From: Haemophilus parainfluenzae
GTDB taxonomy: Bacteria > Pseudomonadota > Gammaproteobacteria > Enterobacterales > Pasteurellaceae
Assembly (NCBI GenBank): GCA_018381425.1
Contig: JAGZRY010000137.1
Span: forward strand, 1 to 5,109
Direction: 5' to 3'
DNA: 5,109 nucleotides
Shown piece after piece: positions 1 to 5,109 of the stretch (its first letter is position 1; every line of letters begins with the position of its first letter). The position numbers and the translations under genes were made by a program. The notes below the pieces were generated by a model. The model searched no databases and was not told the origin of the DNA. It worked only from the letters and a program-made list of their open reading frames with translations.

Positions 1-12
1 TAATCCGAACAC

Positions 13-18
13 AAGGAG
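13..18 (+). promoter_or_regulatory. Shine-Dalgarno site of the YfcC-family gene
   Basis: AAGGAG lies 9 nt before the ATG at 28-30 and fixes that start. No promoter can fit in the 12 bases to its left, so transcription must come from outside the window. The TAA at positions 1-3 could be the stop of an upstream gene in the same operon, but its reading frame cannot be verified here. Confidence 0.75.
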
Positions 19-27
19 TTCTCCATA

Positions 28-1551
28 ATGGAAGCATCAAAGAAAAAGATGAAATTCCCTTCCGCATTTAGCATTCTCTTTATTATTCTTCTTATTGCTA
101 TTGGTCTTACTTGGCTTATTCCCTCAGGGTCCTACTCAAAACTTTCCTACGACACCACCGAAAATCATTTTATTGTCAAAACTCACGGAATTCCCGATCA
201 AAGCTATCCAGCAACAGAACAAACCCTTAATCAACTCAATATCAAAATTCAACTTTCTAATTTCACCAACGGCATTATCAAAAAGCCGATTGCTATCCCC
301 AATACCTATCAACGCATTGAACAACACGAGAAAGGCATTACCGATATGATTCACGCCATGGTGGATGGCACCATTGAAGTCGCAGATATTATGATTTTTA
401 TCTTCATACTCGGTGGAATGATTGGTGTGATAAACAAAACAGGAGCATTCAATGCCGGATTAATGTCTCTCACCAAAAAAACGAAAGGAAATGAATTCTC
501 CGTTGTCTTTGCTGTCTGTGTGTTAATGCTGTTAGGCGGTACGGCTTGTGGTATTGAGGAAGAAGCGGTAGCCTTCTACCCAATTCTTGTTCCTGTCTTT
601 TTAGCCTTAGGCTATGATTCTATTGTCTGTGTTGGCGCCATATTCCTCGCAGCCTCGATGGGCACTGCCTTCTCAACAATCAATCCATTTTCCGTTGTCA
701 TCGCTTCAAATGCGGCAGGGATTCCATTCACGGAAGGAATGGGATTTCGTACACTGGGTCTGATTCTTGGTGGTGCGTGTGTGATTGCTTACATGTATTG
801 GTATTGTAAAAAACTGCGTGCTAATCCTGAATTTTCTTATACCTATGACGATCGCCAAGCCTTCTATGATCTCTATATGAAAGATATCGATCCCAATGCA
901 ACCGTTGAATTTACCTTTAGAAGAAAACTGATTCTGATTCTATTTAGTGGCGCCTTTCCTCTCATGGTATGGGGGGTGATGTTTGGCGGTTGGTGGTTCC
1001 CTCAGATGGCGACTTCCTTCCTGGCCATCACCATCATTATTATGTTTATCAGCGGATTGCCTGAAAAAGATGTCGTAAATGGCTTTACTCATGGTGCTTC
1101 TGAATTAGTTGGCGTCGCATTGATTATCGGACTCGCTCGAGCAGTCAATATCATTCTGGAACAAGGGATGATTTCTGACACGATTCTCGATTATATGACA
1201 CATCTTGTCGATGGAATGAATGGCGGCGTCTTTATTATTGGTCAGCTTCTTATCTTCATCTTCTTAGGGCTAGTTGTACCTTCATCTTCAGGTCTTGCCG
1301 TACTCGCTATGCCAATTATGGCTCCGCTAGCTGATACTGTGGGCATTCCAAGAGACATCGTCGTATCAGCCTACAACTGGGGGCAATATATTATGTTGTT
1401 CCTTGCACCAACAGGATTAGTCCTTGTTACGTTACAAATGCTTGGTATTCCATTCAATAAATGGTTGAAATTTGTCATGCCAATCGTAGGCTGCCAATTT
1501 GTTATCTCATCGATACTTCTTCTTACTCAAGTATTTATGTATGCACAATAA
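28..1551 (+). CDS. yfcC: YfcC-family inner-membrane carrier (DcuC/ArcD-like superfamily)
   Basis: This 507-residue polytopic membrane protein matches the YfcC family (Pfam DcuC-type C4-dicarboxylate anaerobic carrier group), whose E. coli member is almost the same length. After a basic N-terminus, a membrane segment spans about 12-32 and ends in the family-typical IPSGSY. A soluble, probably periplasmic loop covers about 35-112, and multiple hydrophobic segments run from 117 to the end. Family signatures seen are GGTACGIEEEAVAFYP (170-185), STINPF (216-221), VPSSSG (417-422), MPIMAPLAD (428-436) and a PTGLVL segment (461-466). The start is set by AAGGAG 9 nt upstream. Substrate is unproven. 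Some streptococcal arginine/ornithine antiporters called ArcD belong to this family, and I recall the H. influenzae homologue lying beside carbamate kinase and ornithine carbamoyltransferase genes. Arginine/ornithine or another amino acid is therefore a reasonable guess, while dicarboxylate transport is less likely. The family call is firm and the gene symbol is by homology only. Confidence 0.88.
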   Translation: MEASKKKMKFPSAFSILFIILLIAIGLTWLIPSGSYSKLSYDTTENHFIVKTHGIPDQSYPATEQTLNQLNIKIQLSNFTNGIIKKPIAIPNTYQRIEQHEKGITDMIHAMVDGTIEVADIMIFIFILGGMIGVINKTGAFNAGLMSLTKKTKGNEFSVVFAVCVLMLLGGTACGIEEEAVAFYPILVPVFLALGYDSIVCVGAIFLAASMGTAFSTINPFSVVIASNAAGIPFTEGMGFRTLGLILGGACVIAYMYWYCKKLRANPEFSYTYDDRQAFYDLYMKDIDPNATVEFTFRRKLILILFSGAFPLMVWGVMFGGWWFPQMATSFLAITIIIMFISGLPEKDVVNGFTHGASELVGVALIIGLARAVNIILEQGMISDTILDYMTHLVDGMNGGVFIIGQLLIFIFLGLVVPSSSGLAVLAMPIMAPLADTVGIPRDIVVSAYNWGQYIMLFLAPTGLVLVTLQMLGIPFNKWLKFVMPIVGCQFVISSILLLTQVFMYAQ

Positions 1552-1554
1552 AAT

Positions 1555-1587
1555 AAAAAGCCACGCAATCTTGCGTGGCTTCTTTTT
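1555..1587. terminator. Bidirectional Rho-independent terminator between convergent genes
   Basis: The 8-bp stem GCCACGCA/TGCGTGGC (1560-1567 and 1572-1579) closes a 4-nt loop and is extended by two A-T pairs. On the + strand it is followed by a T-rich tail (1580-1587, interrupted by one C). On the minus strand it is followed by TTTTTATTTTATT. It sits in the 47-bp gap between the stop of the carrier gene (1551) and the stop of the convergent exported-protein gene (1599), so it can terminate both. Confidence 0.92.
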
Positions 1588-1598
1588 CTCATCTGATG

Positions 1599-2234
1599 CT
1601 ATTTTACAAACTCATCAAACTCTAACTCGTAATCATCGCCATCTCGGCTGTATTTGATATAACGTGGAAATTGCTCACCTGAGAATTTCTTCACCATAAT
1701 GTCTTTGTTACCGGTTTTAAATGAATAGGTGATTTCCGTGACTGTTTGCTTGTTATATTGGATCTTTTTTTCCACTTTCTTCACATTCACATTTTCCATT
1801 GGGTAAAGTTTTTTACCGTTTGTGATTTGGAAACTAGTTGGCAGTTTATCGTAATAGCTCAACTGAAATGCCATGGTGAATAAATCAAAAGTTGGTAATT
1901 TTAACGGCTCAGTTTCTAACCCATTTTTCACTTTACCGTATTCAATGGTTGTTGGCGAAATTTTAGAAATTGCATACGTTTTACCATTACGCACATCTTG
2001 ATAATTCACCATTTGAAATTGACTCGCGTTTTGTGAACCACGAGAAGTAAACACAATGTTGTACAACGGAATATTAATTTTTGCATTGACTGAATACTGT
2101 GAACCATCAGCCTTAAAATGCACGTACGCAGGCATTAAATAATTGGAACTGTATTTAATATTATAATCCACCGCAGACCATGCTGTTGGCACGTAGGCAA
2201 TTAATGCAGCAAAAAGGATTTTAAATAACTTCAT
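1599..2234 (-). CDS. Exported DUF3108-like protein of unknown function
   Basis: This encodes a 211-residue protein with a clear Sec signal peptide: Lys at 2 and 5, a hydrophobic core at about 6-16, and an A-W-S site predicting cleavage after residue 20. The mature part is polar, Lys/Tyr-rich, has no cysteine, and its alternating pattern suggests mostly beta strands. It resembles the DUF3108 family in overall plan: an N-terminal YNIKY strand, a central PTFDLFTMAFQLSYYDKLP stretch (about 114-132) resembling the family's conserved helix after the 'L.LP...D' motif, and a C-terminal part in which a basic strand is followed by FPRYIKYSRDG (about 189-199). The function of that family is not established. 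I find no lipobox, so it is probably a soluble periplasmic or envelope-associated protein. AAGGA (2241-2245 on the + coordinates) lies 6 nt before the ATG. It is convergent with the carrier gene and 124 bp from the dcuA stop, so it is probably a single-gene unit. The open reading frame and export are secure; the family assignment is moderate. Confidence 0.75.
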   Translation of the reverse strand: MKLFKILFAALIAYVPTAWSAVDYNIKYSSNYLMPAYVHFKADGSQYSVNAKINIPLYNIVFTSRGSQNASQFQMVNYQDVRNGKTYAISKISPTTIEYGKVKNGLETEPLKLPTFDLFTMAFQLSYYDKLPTSFQITNGKKLYPMENVNVKKVEKKIQYNKQTVTEITYSFKTGNKDIMVKKFSGEQFPRYIKYSRDGDDYELEFDEFVK

Positions 2235-2300
2235 TGGTTTTCCTTATATATAAACATAGGTTGCCTTTTAGAGTATCACAACAAGAAGAAGTTCCCCATT

Positions 2301-2330
2301 AAAAAACCATCTTATCCGAAGACAAGATGG
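2301..2330 (-). terminator. Rho-independent terminator of dcuA with UUCG tetraloop
   Basis: Read on the minus strand, CCATCTTGTC pairs with GATAAGATGG (10 bp, one G-U wobble) around a C(UUCG)G tetraloop and runs directly into six U residues (+ strand A's 2301-2306). It begins 28 nt after the dcuA stop codon. This is the textbook intrinsic-terminator layout and marks the 3' end of the ansB/dcuA region. Confidence 0.93.
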
Positions 2331-2358
2331 CTCTAATTTATTTTAGCTTAATGGAGGA

Positions 2359-3660
2359 TTATAAAACCGCACCCGCCATTAAGAAGCCGAATAATACAGA
2401 TAAGCTGATTGCAATCACACCCGGCACTAAGAATGGGTGATTGAATACATATTTACCGATACGGGTTGAACCAGTATCATCCATTTCTACTGCTGCAATT
2501 AAGGTTGGGTAAGTAGGAAGGATGAATAGGGCTGATACTGCGGCGAAGGCTGCAATTGCGGCTTCCGGAGAAACACCTAATAAAATTGCAGTTGGATATA
2601 ATGCTTTTGCAGTTGCAGCTTGTGAGTAAAGTAAGGTACTTGCGAAGAACAAGATAACCGCTAAACTCCAAGGATATTGTTGTAAGAACTCAGCTGATAC
2701 TGCTTTGATTTGATCGATATGACCTTCAACAAAAGTATTACCTAACCATGCTACGCCAAGCACACAAATTACCGCTGACATACCTGATTTGAAGGTTGCT
2801 GCATTGGTAATGTTTGCAGTATCCACTTTACATGCCATAGTAATAATCGCTGCAGTCGCAAGCATGAAAGAGATAATCGCATTATCACGAGAAAGAATTG
2901 GGTTTTGAATTAAACCAACTGTTTTACTGATTGCAGTTGCATAAAGCATGACCACTAAAATCGCGATAAGGAAAATTGCGACAGAACGTTTTGCATAAGG
3001 TTTGATCTCAATTTGCATTTCACCACGCATAGTAATTAAACCTTTTGCTAGACGATCTTGGTAAACTTCATCATCTTTCAAATCTTTACCAAGGAAGTTA
3101 CAAATCACCGCAGTAATCATACATGCTGCGTAAGTAGTTGGGATCCAAATACCTAATAATTGTAAGTAACTTAAACCAAAGTTTTTCTCTAATTCAGCAG
3201 AAAGGAATACCACCGCTGCAGAAATTGGAGAGGCTGTAATCGCAATTTGTGAAGCGATAACCGCAATAGAAAGTGGACGTGAAGGACGAATACCTTGTTC
3301 TTTTGCCACTTCAGCAATTACTGGAAGTGTTGAGAACGCTGTGTGACCAGTACCTGCAAGTACAGTCATAAAGTAAGTTACCGTTGGTGCAAGGAAAGTG
3401 ATATATTTTGGATTTTTACGTAGGATTTTTTCAGCCATTTTCACTAAGAAATCCATACCACCCGCAACTTGCATTGCCGCAATTGCCATGATTACAGACA
3501 TGATAACTGAAATTACATCAAACGGAATTGCACCTGGTTTTAAGCCAAGTAGTGAAAGTGCCACAACACCCATACCACCCATGAAACCGATACCAATACC
3601 GCCTAATCTAGCCCCTAGGTAAATAAAGAGTAGGACGACTAAAAGTTGAGCCCAAATCAT
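2359..3660 (-). CDS. dcuA: Anaerobic C4-dicarboxylate/aspartate antiporter, DcuA type
   Basis: The 433-residue inner-membrane protein has the same length as E. coli DcuA and aligns with it throughout. Dcu carriers import fumarate, malate or aspartate in exchange for succinate during anaerobic growth; in E. coli DcuA is mainly an aspartate carrier. Motifs seen are GARLGGIGIG (16-25), RKNPKYIT (81-88), LAGTGH (101-106), TLPVIAEVAKEQG (111-123), ITASPISAAVV (141-151), SQAATAKAL (346-354), LPTYPT (381-386) and TRIGKYVFNHPF (399-410). Hydrophobic segments are spread along the chain, with a charged cytoplasmic-type stretch at about 191-225. Many of these are DcuA-specific: DcuB differs in the ITASPIS region, at SQAATAKAL and by extra residues. 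I therefore prefer dcuA, although Haemophilus annotations often say dcuB. GGAG (3669-3672 on the + coordinates) lies 8 nt before the ATG. It is downstream of ansB on the same strand, across a 155-bp gap, and its own terminator follows. Confidence 0.93.
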   Translation of the reverse strand: MIWAQLLVVLLFIYLGARLGGIGIGFMGGMGVVALSLLGLKPGAIPFDVISVIMSVIMAIAAMQVAGGMDFLVKMAEKILRKNPKYITFLAPTVTYFMTVLAGTGHTAFSTLPVIAEVAKEQGIRPSRPLSIAVIASQIAITASPISAAVVFLSAELEKNFGLSYLQLLGIWIPTTYAACMITAVICNFLGKDLKDDEVYQDRLAKGLITMRGEMQIEIKPYAKRSVAIFLIAILVVMLYATAISKTVGLIQNPILSRDNAIISFMLATAAIITMACKVDTANITNAATFKSGMSAVICVLGVAWLGNTFVEGHIDQIKAVSAEFLQQYPWSLAVILFFASTLLYSQAATAKALYPTAILLGVSPEAAIAAFAAVSALFILPTYPTLIAAVEMDDTGSTRIGKYVFNHPFLVPGVIAISLSVLFGFLMAGAVL

Positions 3661-3763
3661 AATATTTTCTCCATATTAATTTTTAAAATAATTCCAGAAC
3701 ATATATTAACAACAAACTAGTGCATTATCTATATTTATTACTTGGATTAGCCTATTTTATCCG
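3661..3763 (-). other. AT-rich leader upstream of dcuA, promoter unclear
   Basis: This stretch contains the dcuA ribosome site and is very AT-rich. On the minus strand GATAAT (3724-3729) is a possible -10 element that would give a leader of about 57 nt, but there is no recognisable -35 hexamer at the right distance and no TTGAT/ATCAA half-site for FNR. Whether dcuA has its own promoter or depends on transcription from ansB cannot be decided from the sequence. Confidence 0.3.
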
Positions 3764-3804
3764 AAAGTGCGGTTAAAATTTGATTCAAATTCTGACCGCA
3801 CTTT
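3764..3804. repeat. Inverted pair of Haemophilus uptake signal sequences; possible ansB terminator
   Basis: AAAGTGCGGT (3764-3773) and its exact complement ACCGCACTTT (3795-3804) form a 10-bp stem containing two perfect core uptake signals in opposite orientation. Inside the 21-nt spacer a second inverted repeat, AATTTGA/TCAAATT (3777-3783 and 3785-3791), can stack as an inner hairpin. The pair begins 11 nt past the ansB stop codon, where a terminator is expected, and inverted uptake-signal pairs are known to serve as terminators in Haemophilus. The minus-strand tail after the stem is CGGATAAAA, not a U-tract, so termination may be partial and allow read-through into dcuA. Confidence 0.85.
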
Positions 3805-3815
3805 CAATAGCTTTC

Positions 3816-4865
3816 TTAGAAATCCTCAAAGTATTGTTGAATCACTTTTGGATCTTTTGTTTGTGTTAAGGCTAATTGCAATAACACTCGTGCTTTTTGC
3901 GGATTCAATGTACCTGAAGCCACAAAGCCATATTTAGAATCATCCACTTCAGCGTCACGCGTTGTGTAACCTGTCGGCACACGAGATGAACGTACTACCA
4001 CAACGCCATCTTTCGCCGCTTTTTCTAAACGTTCTAAGTGTGCGGCATTCACGTTACCATTACCTACACCCGCTGAAACAATACCTTGATAGCCCGCATC
4101 TAATAATGAATTTAACGGCTCAATTGGTGCATTAGAATAAGCATAAACAATGCCCACTTTCGGCAAGCTGTCTAATTTATCTACGTTAAATGGTGTATTT
4201 ACGGTATGTTTACTTTCAGGCGAACGTTCGTAATCTACTTTACTGTTATGGATATAACCCAAGGTACCATAGTTTGGTGAATGGAATGTTTGTACTGCAG
4301 TGGTACTCATTTTGGTCACATCACGTGCACCTAATACTTCACCATTCATCGCCACTAATACACCGCGACCAGATGATTTTTTATCCGTTGCCACGACGAC
4401 GGCGTTATAAAGGTTTAACGGACCATCCGCACTTTTTTCTGTCGCAGGACGCATTGCCCCCACTAATACAATTGGTTTTTCACATTTCGCGGTAAGATCT
4501 AAGAAATAAGCGGTTTCTTCCATGGTATCGGTACCATGAGTAATCACAAAACCATCAGTATCTTTACATTGTGCATTGATGGCTTTGGCTAATTTTAACC
4601 ACACATCATCGCTCATATCTTGTGAACCCATCTTCACAATTTGCTCACCTTTTACATTCGCAAGTTGCTTAATTTCAGGCACTGCATCAATTAATGCATC
4701 AACATTGAGTTGCCCCGCTTTATAAGTAGAAGAAACGGCGGTTTCACCACTTCCAGCAATAGTGCCGCCCGTCGCCAAAATTGTAATATTCGGTAATTCC
4801 GAAGCTTGTGCAACCGAAAAACCTAATCCGAGCATCATGAGTGCTGTTAATTTTTTTAATTTCAT
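3816..4865 (-). CDS. ansB: Periplasmic type II L-asparaginase
   Basis: AnsB hydrolyses L-asparagine to L-aspartate and ammonia in the periplasm as a homotetramer. The 349-residue precursor has a signal peptide (Lys at 2, 4 and 5, hydrophobic core about 6-18, AQA cleavage site after residue 21). The region aligned to mature E. coli AnsB is 326 residues, the same length, with an offset of 23. All catalytic positions are intact: nucleophile Thr35 in ATGGTIAG (T12), Tyr48 (Y25), Ser81 and Gln82 in GSQDM (S58, Q59), Thr112-Asp113 in THGTDT (T89, D90), Lys185 in DVTK (K162) and Glu306 in DAEVDD (E283). The Cys100/Cys128 pair matches the conserved disulfide. The signal peptide and disulfide exclude the cytoplasmic type I enzyme. 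AGGAG (4872-4876 on the + coordinates) lies 6 nt before the ATG. The next gene on the strand is dcuA, which can take up the aspartate produced. A CRP/FNR-like site upstream suggests catabolite and/or oxygen control, as for enterobacterial ansB. Confidence 0.97.
   Translation of the reverse strand: MKLKKLTALMMLGLGFSVAQASELPNITILATGGTIAGSGETAVSSTYKAGQLNVDALIDAVPEIKQLANVKGEQIVKMGSQDMSDDVWLKLAKAINAQCKDTDGFVITHGTDTMEETAYFLDLTAKCEKPIVLVGAMRPATEKSADGPLNLYNAVVVATDKKSSGRGVLVAMNGEVLGARDVTKMSTTAVQTFHSPNYGTLGYIHNSKVDYERSPESKHTVNTPFNVDKLDSLPKVGIVYAYSNAPIEPLNSLLDAGYQGIVSAGVGNGNVNAAHLERLEKAAKDGVVVVRSSRVPTGYTTRDAEVDDSKYGFVASGTLNPQKARVLLQLALTQTKDPKVIQQYFEDF
4426..4434 (-). other. One-mismatch uptake signal sequence inside ansB
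   Basis: The minus strand reads AAGTGCGGA, one base away from the AAGTGCGGT core, across the Ser-Ala-Asp codons of the SADGP segment (about residues 145-147). The SADGP residues are conserved in the E. coli enzyme, so the near-match may be coincidental or a decayed signal; the Asp codon prevents the final T in this frame. Confidence 0.4.
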
Positions 4866-4924
4866 GCGCGTCTCCTTTCACATTTAACAATATAAGTTTA
4901 GTTATTCTCTACTTAATTAGGCGT

Positions 4925-4930
4925 AGAATA
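4925..4930 (-). promoter_or_regulatory. Putative -10 element of the ansB promoter
   Basis: TATTCT on the minus strand (4 of 6 matches to TATAAT) would start transcription near 4917-4918, leaving a leader of about 52 nt before ansB. This places the CRP-like site centre at about -40 to -41, close to the canonical -41.5 of class II activator-dependent promoters, and there is no good -35 hexamer, as expected for such promoters. A competing -10, TATATT at 4889-4894, matches 5 of 6 but lacks a -35 and would put the activator site near -75. Confidence 0.4.
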
Positions 4931-4946
4931 AACATAAAGATAATAT

Positions 4947-4968
4947 ATTTATGATCCTGATCACATTT
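4947..4968 (-). promoter_or_regulatory. CRP-like (FNR-overlapping) activator site upstream of ansB
   Basis: The 22-bp stretch matches the CRP consensus (AAATGTGATCTAGATCACATTT) at 17 of 22 positions. The half-site read on the minus strand, AAATGTGATC, is perfect; the other half has ATGA in place of GTGA. The same dyad read as FNR (TTGAT-N4-ATCAA) is ATGAT-CCTG-ATCAC at 4951-4964, 8 of 10, with both mismatches at the outer positions. CRP is the better fit. Enterobacterial ansB genes are known CRP- and/or FNR-dependent genes, which supports a functional site here. Confidence 0.6.
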
Positions 4969-5023
4969 TTATTGATCCAATTGTATAAGCTTTCGCCAAC
5001 GTTGCGTTTACTTGATAATTTTT

Positions 5024-5052
5024 TTGAAAGATAACTAAAGTGCGGTTATACT
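5024..5052 (+). promoter_or_regulatory. Sigma70-type promoter for an unseen divergent gene
   Basis: TTGAAA (5024-5029) and TATACT (5047-5052), each 5 of 6 to consensus, are separated by exactly 17 bp on the + strand. A T-run (about 5019-5025) abuts the -35 element. Transcription would start near 5059 and leave the window at the right edge, with no start codon and ribosome site convincingly visible before 5109. This is the best-looking promoter in the window. Confidence 0.6.
5038..5046 (+). repeat. Single Haemophilus uptake signal sequence
   Basis: A perfect AAGTGCGGT core, preceded by A and followed by the T/A-rich bases usual after these signals. It occupies the 3' half of the spacer of the predicted + strand promoter, immediately before the -10 hexamer. 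It has no inverted partner nearby, so it is not a terminator. Confidence 0.9.
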
Positions 5053-5109
5053 TAAAACCTTATTTCATCTGAAGATAAACTCTTATTCATTATCAAAATT
5101 AAGTTGAGA

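Noticed and set aside
15..24. GGAGTTCTCC inverted repeat overlapping the Shine-Dalgarno site, as a translation switch
   Set aside because: The 2-nt loop cannot form and only about 3 bp would remain, which is too weak for regulation.
136..354. Antisense open frame of 72 codons inside the YfcC-family gene, and a 84-codon + frame at 95-349
   Set aside because: Both lie wholly within the secure carrier gene, lack a ribosome site and give non-protein-like compositions; they are shadow frames.
971..976. Run of six G's within the carrier gene as a possible phase-variation tract
   Set aside because: It is short for slippage, encodes ordinary residues in a membrane segment, and the frame is intact.
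2253..2281. TTGTGA-17 bp-TATGTT on the minus strand as promoter of the exported-protein gene
   Set aside because: Each hexamer matches only 4 of 6, and the start would fall next to the ribosome site, leaving about 12 nt of leader; possible but not supportable.
2366..2374. ACCGCACCC near the 3' end of dcuA as an uptake signal
   Set aside because: It has two mismatches to the 9-bp core and encodes ordinary C-terminal codons; likely chance.
3398..3622. Open frame of 74 codons on the + strand opposite dcuA, and a 64-codon minus frame at 2477-2671
   Set aside because: They overlap strongly conserved DcuA coding sequence, with no ribosome site and no recognisable protein features.
4190..4495. Open frame of 101 codons on the + strand opposite ansB
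   Set aside because: The sequence is a His/Tyr/Leu-rich by-product of the opposite strand's codons, with no ribosome site or promoter; the ansB frame here is conserved catalytic sequence.
4997..5004. CAACGTTG palindrome between ansB and the divergent promoter as an operator
   Set aside because: Only 8 bp with no symmetric extension and no match to a regulator site I know.

Overview
The window looks like an ordinary chromosomal segment of a Haemophilus-type Pasteurellaceae genome. The evidence is three perfect copies of the 9-bp Haemophilus DNA uptake signal sequence (AAGTGCGGT). Two form an inverted pair between genes (3764-3804) and one lies at 5038-5046. The Actinobacillus-type variant (ACAAGCGGT) was not seen. 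From memory, H. influenzae also has a type II asparaginase gene next to a C4-dicarboxylate transporter gene, and a YfcC-family carrier next to arginine catabolic genes. I cannot name the species from sequence alone.

Layout, left to right. Positions 28-1551 (+) encode a 507-residue YfcC-family membrane carrier, probably the last gene of a transcript entering from the left. A strong hairpin with T-rich flanks on both strands (about 1555-1587) ends this gene and the convergent minus-strand gene at 1599-2234. That gene encodes a small exported protein resembling the DUF3108 family. A minus-strand pair follows: dcuA-type anaerobic C4-dicarboxylate/aspartate transporter (2359-3660), closed by a UUCG-tetraloop terminator at 2301-2330, and upstream of it ansB, periplasmic type II L-asparaginase (3816-4865). 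The two are separated by 155 bp containing the uptake-signal inverted repeat. Upstream of ansB is a good CRP-like site (4947-4968) with partial FNR similarity, placed for a class II promoter. A consensus-like sigma70 promoter on the + strand (5024-5052) fires off the right edge, so an unseen divergent gene probably begins beyond 5109.

Functionally, ansB and dcuA fit together. AnsB hydrolyses asparagine to aspartate and ammonia in the periplasm. A DcuA-type carrier can take up aspartate in exchange for fumarate or succinate, feeding aspartase and fumarate respiration. The YfcC carrier belongs to the same broad DcuC/ArcD-like superfamily and may move a basic amino acid, but its substrate cannot be read from sequence. 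All four genes are full length, with no frameshifts. I found no mobile element, CRISPR array, RNA gene or clearly novel system. The points worth a second look are regulatory: the CRP/FNR-like site, the uptake-sequence hairpin with no proper U-tract, and the uptake sequence embedded in a promoter spacer.
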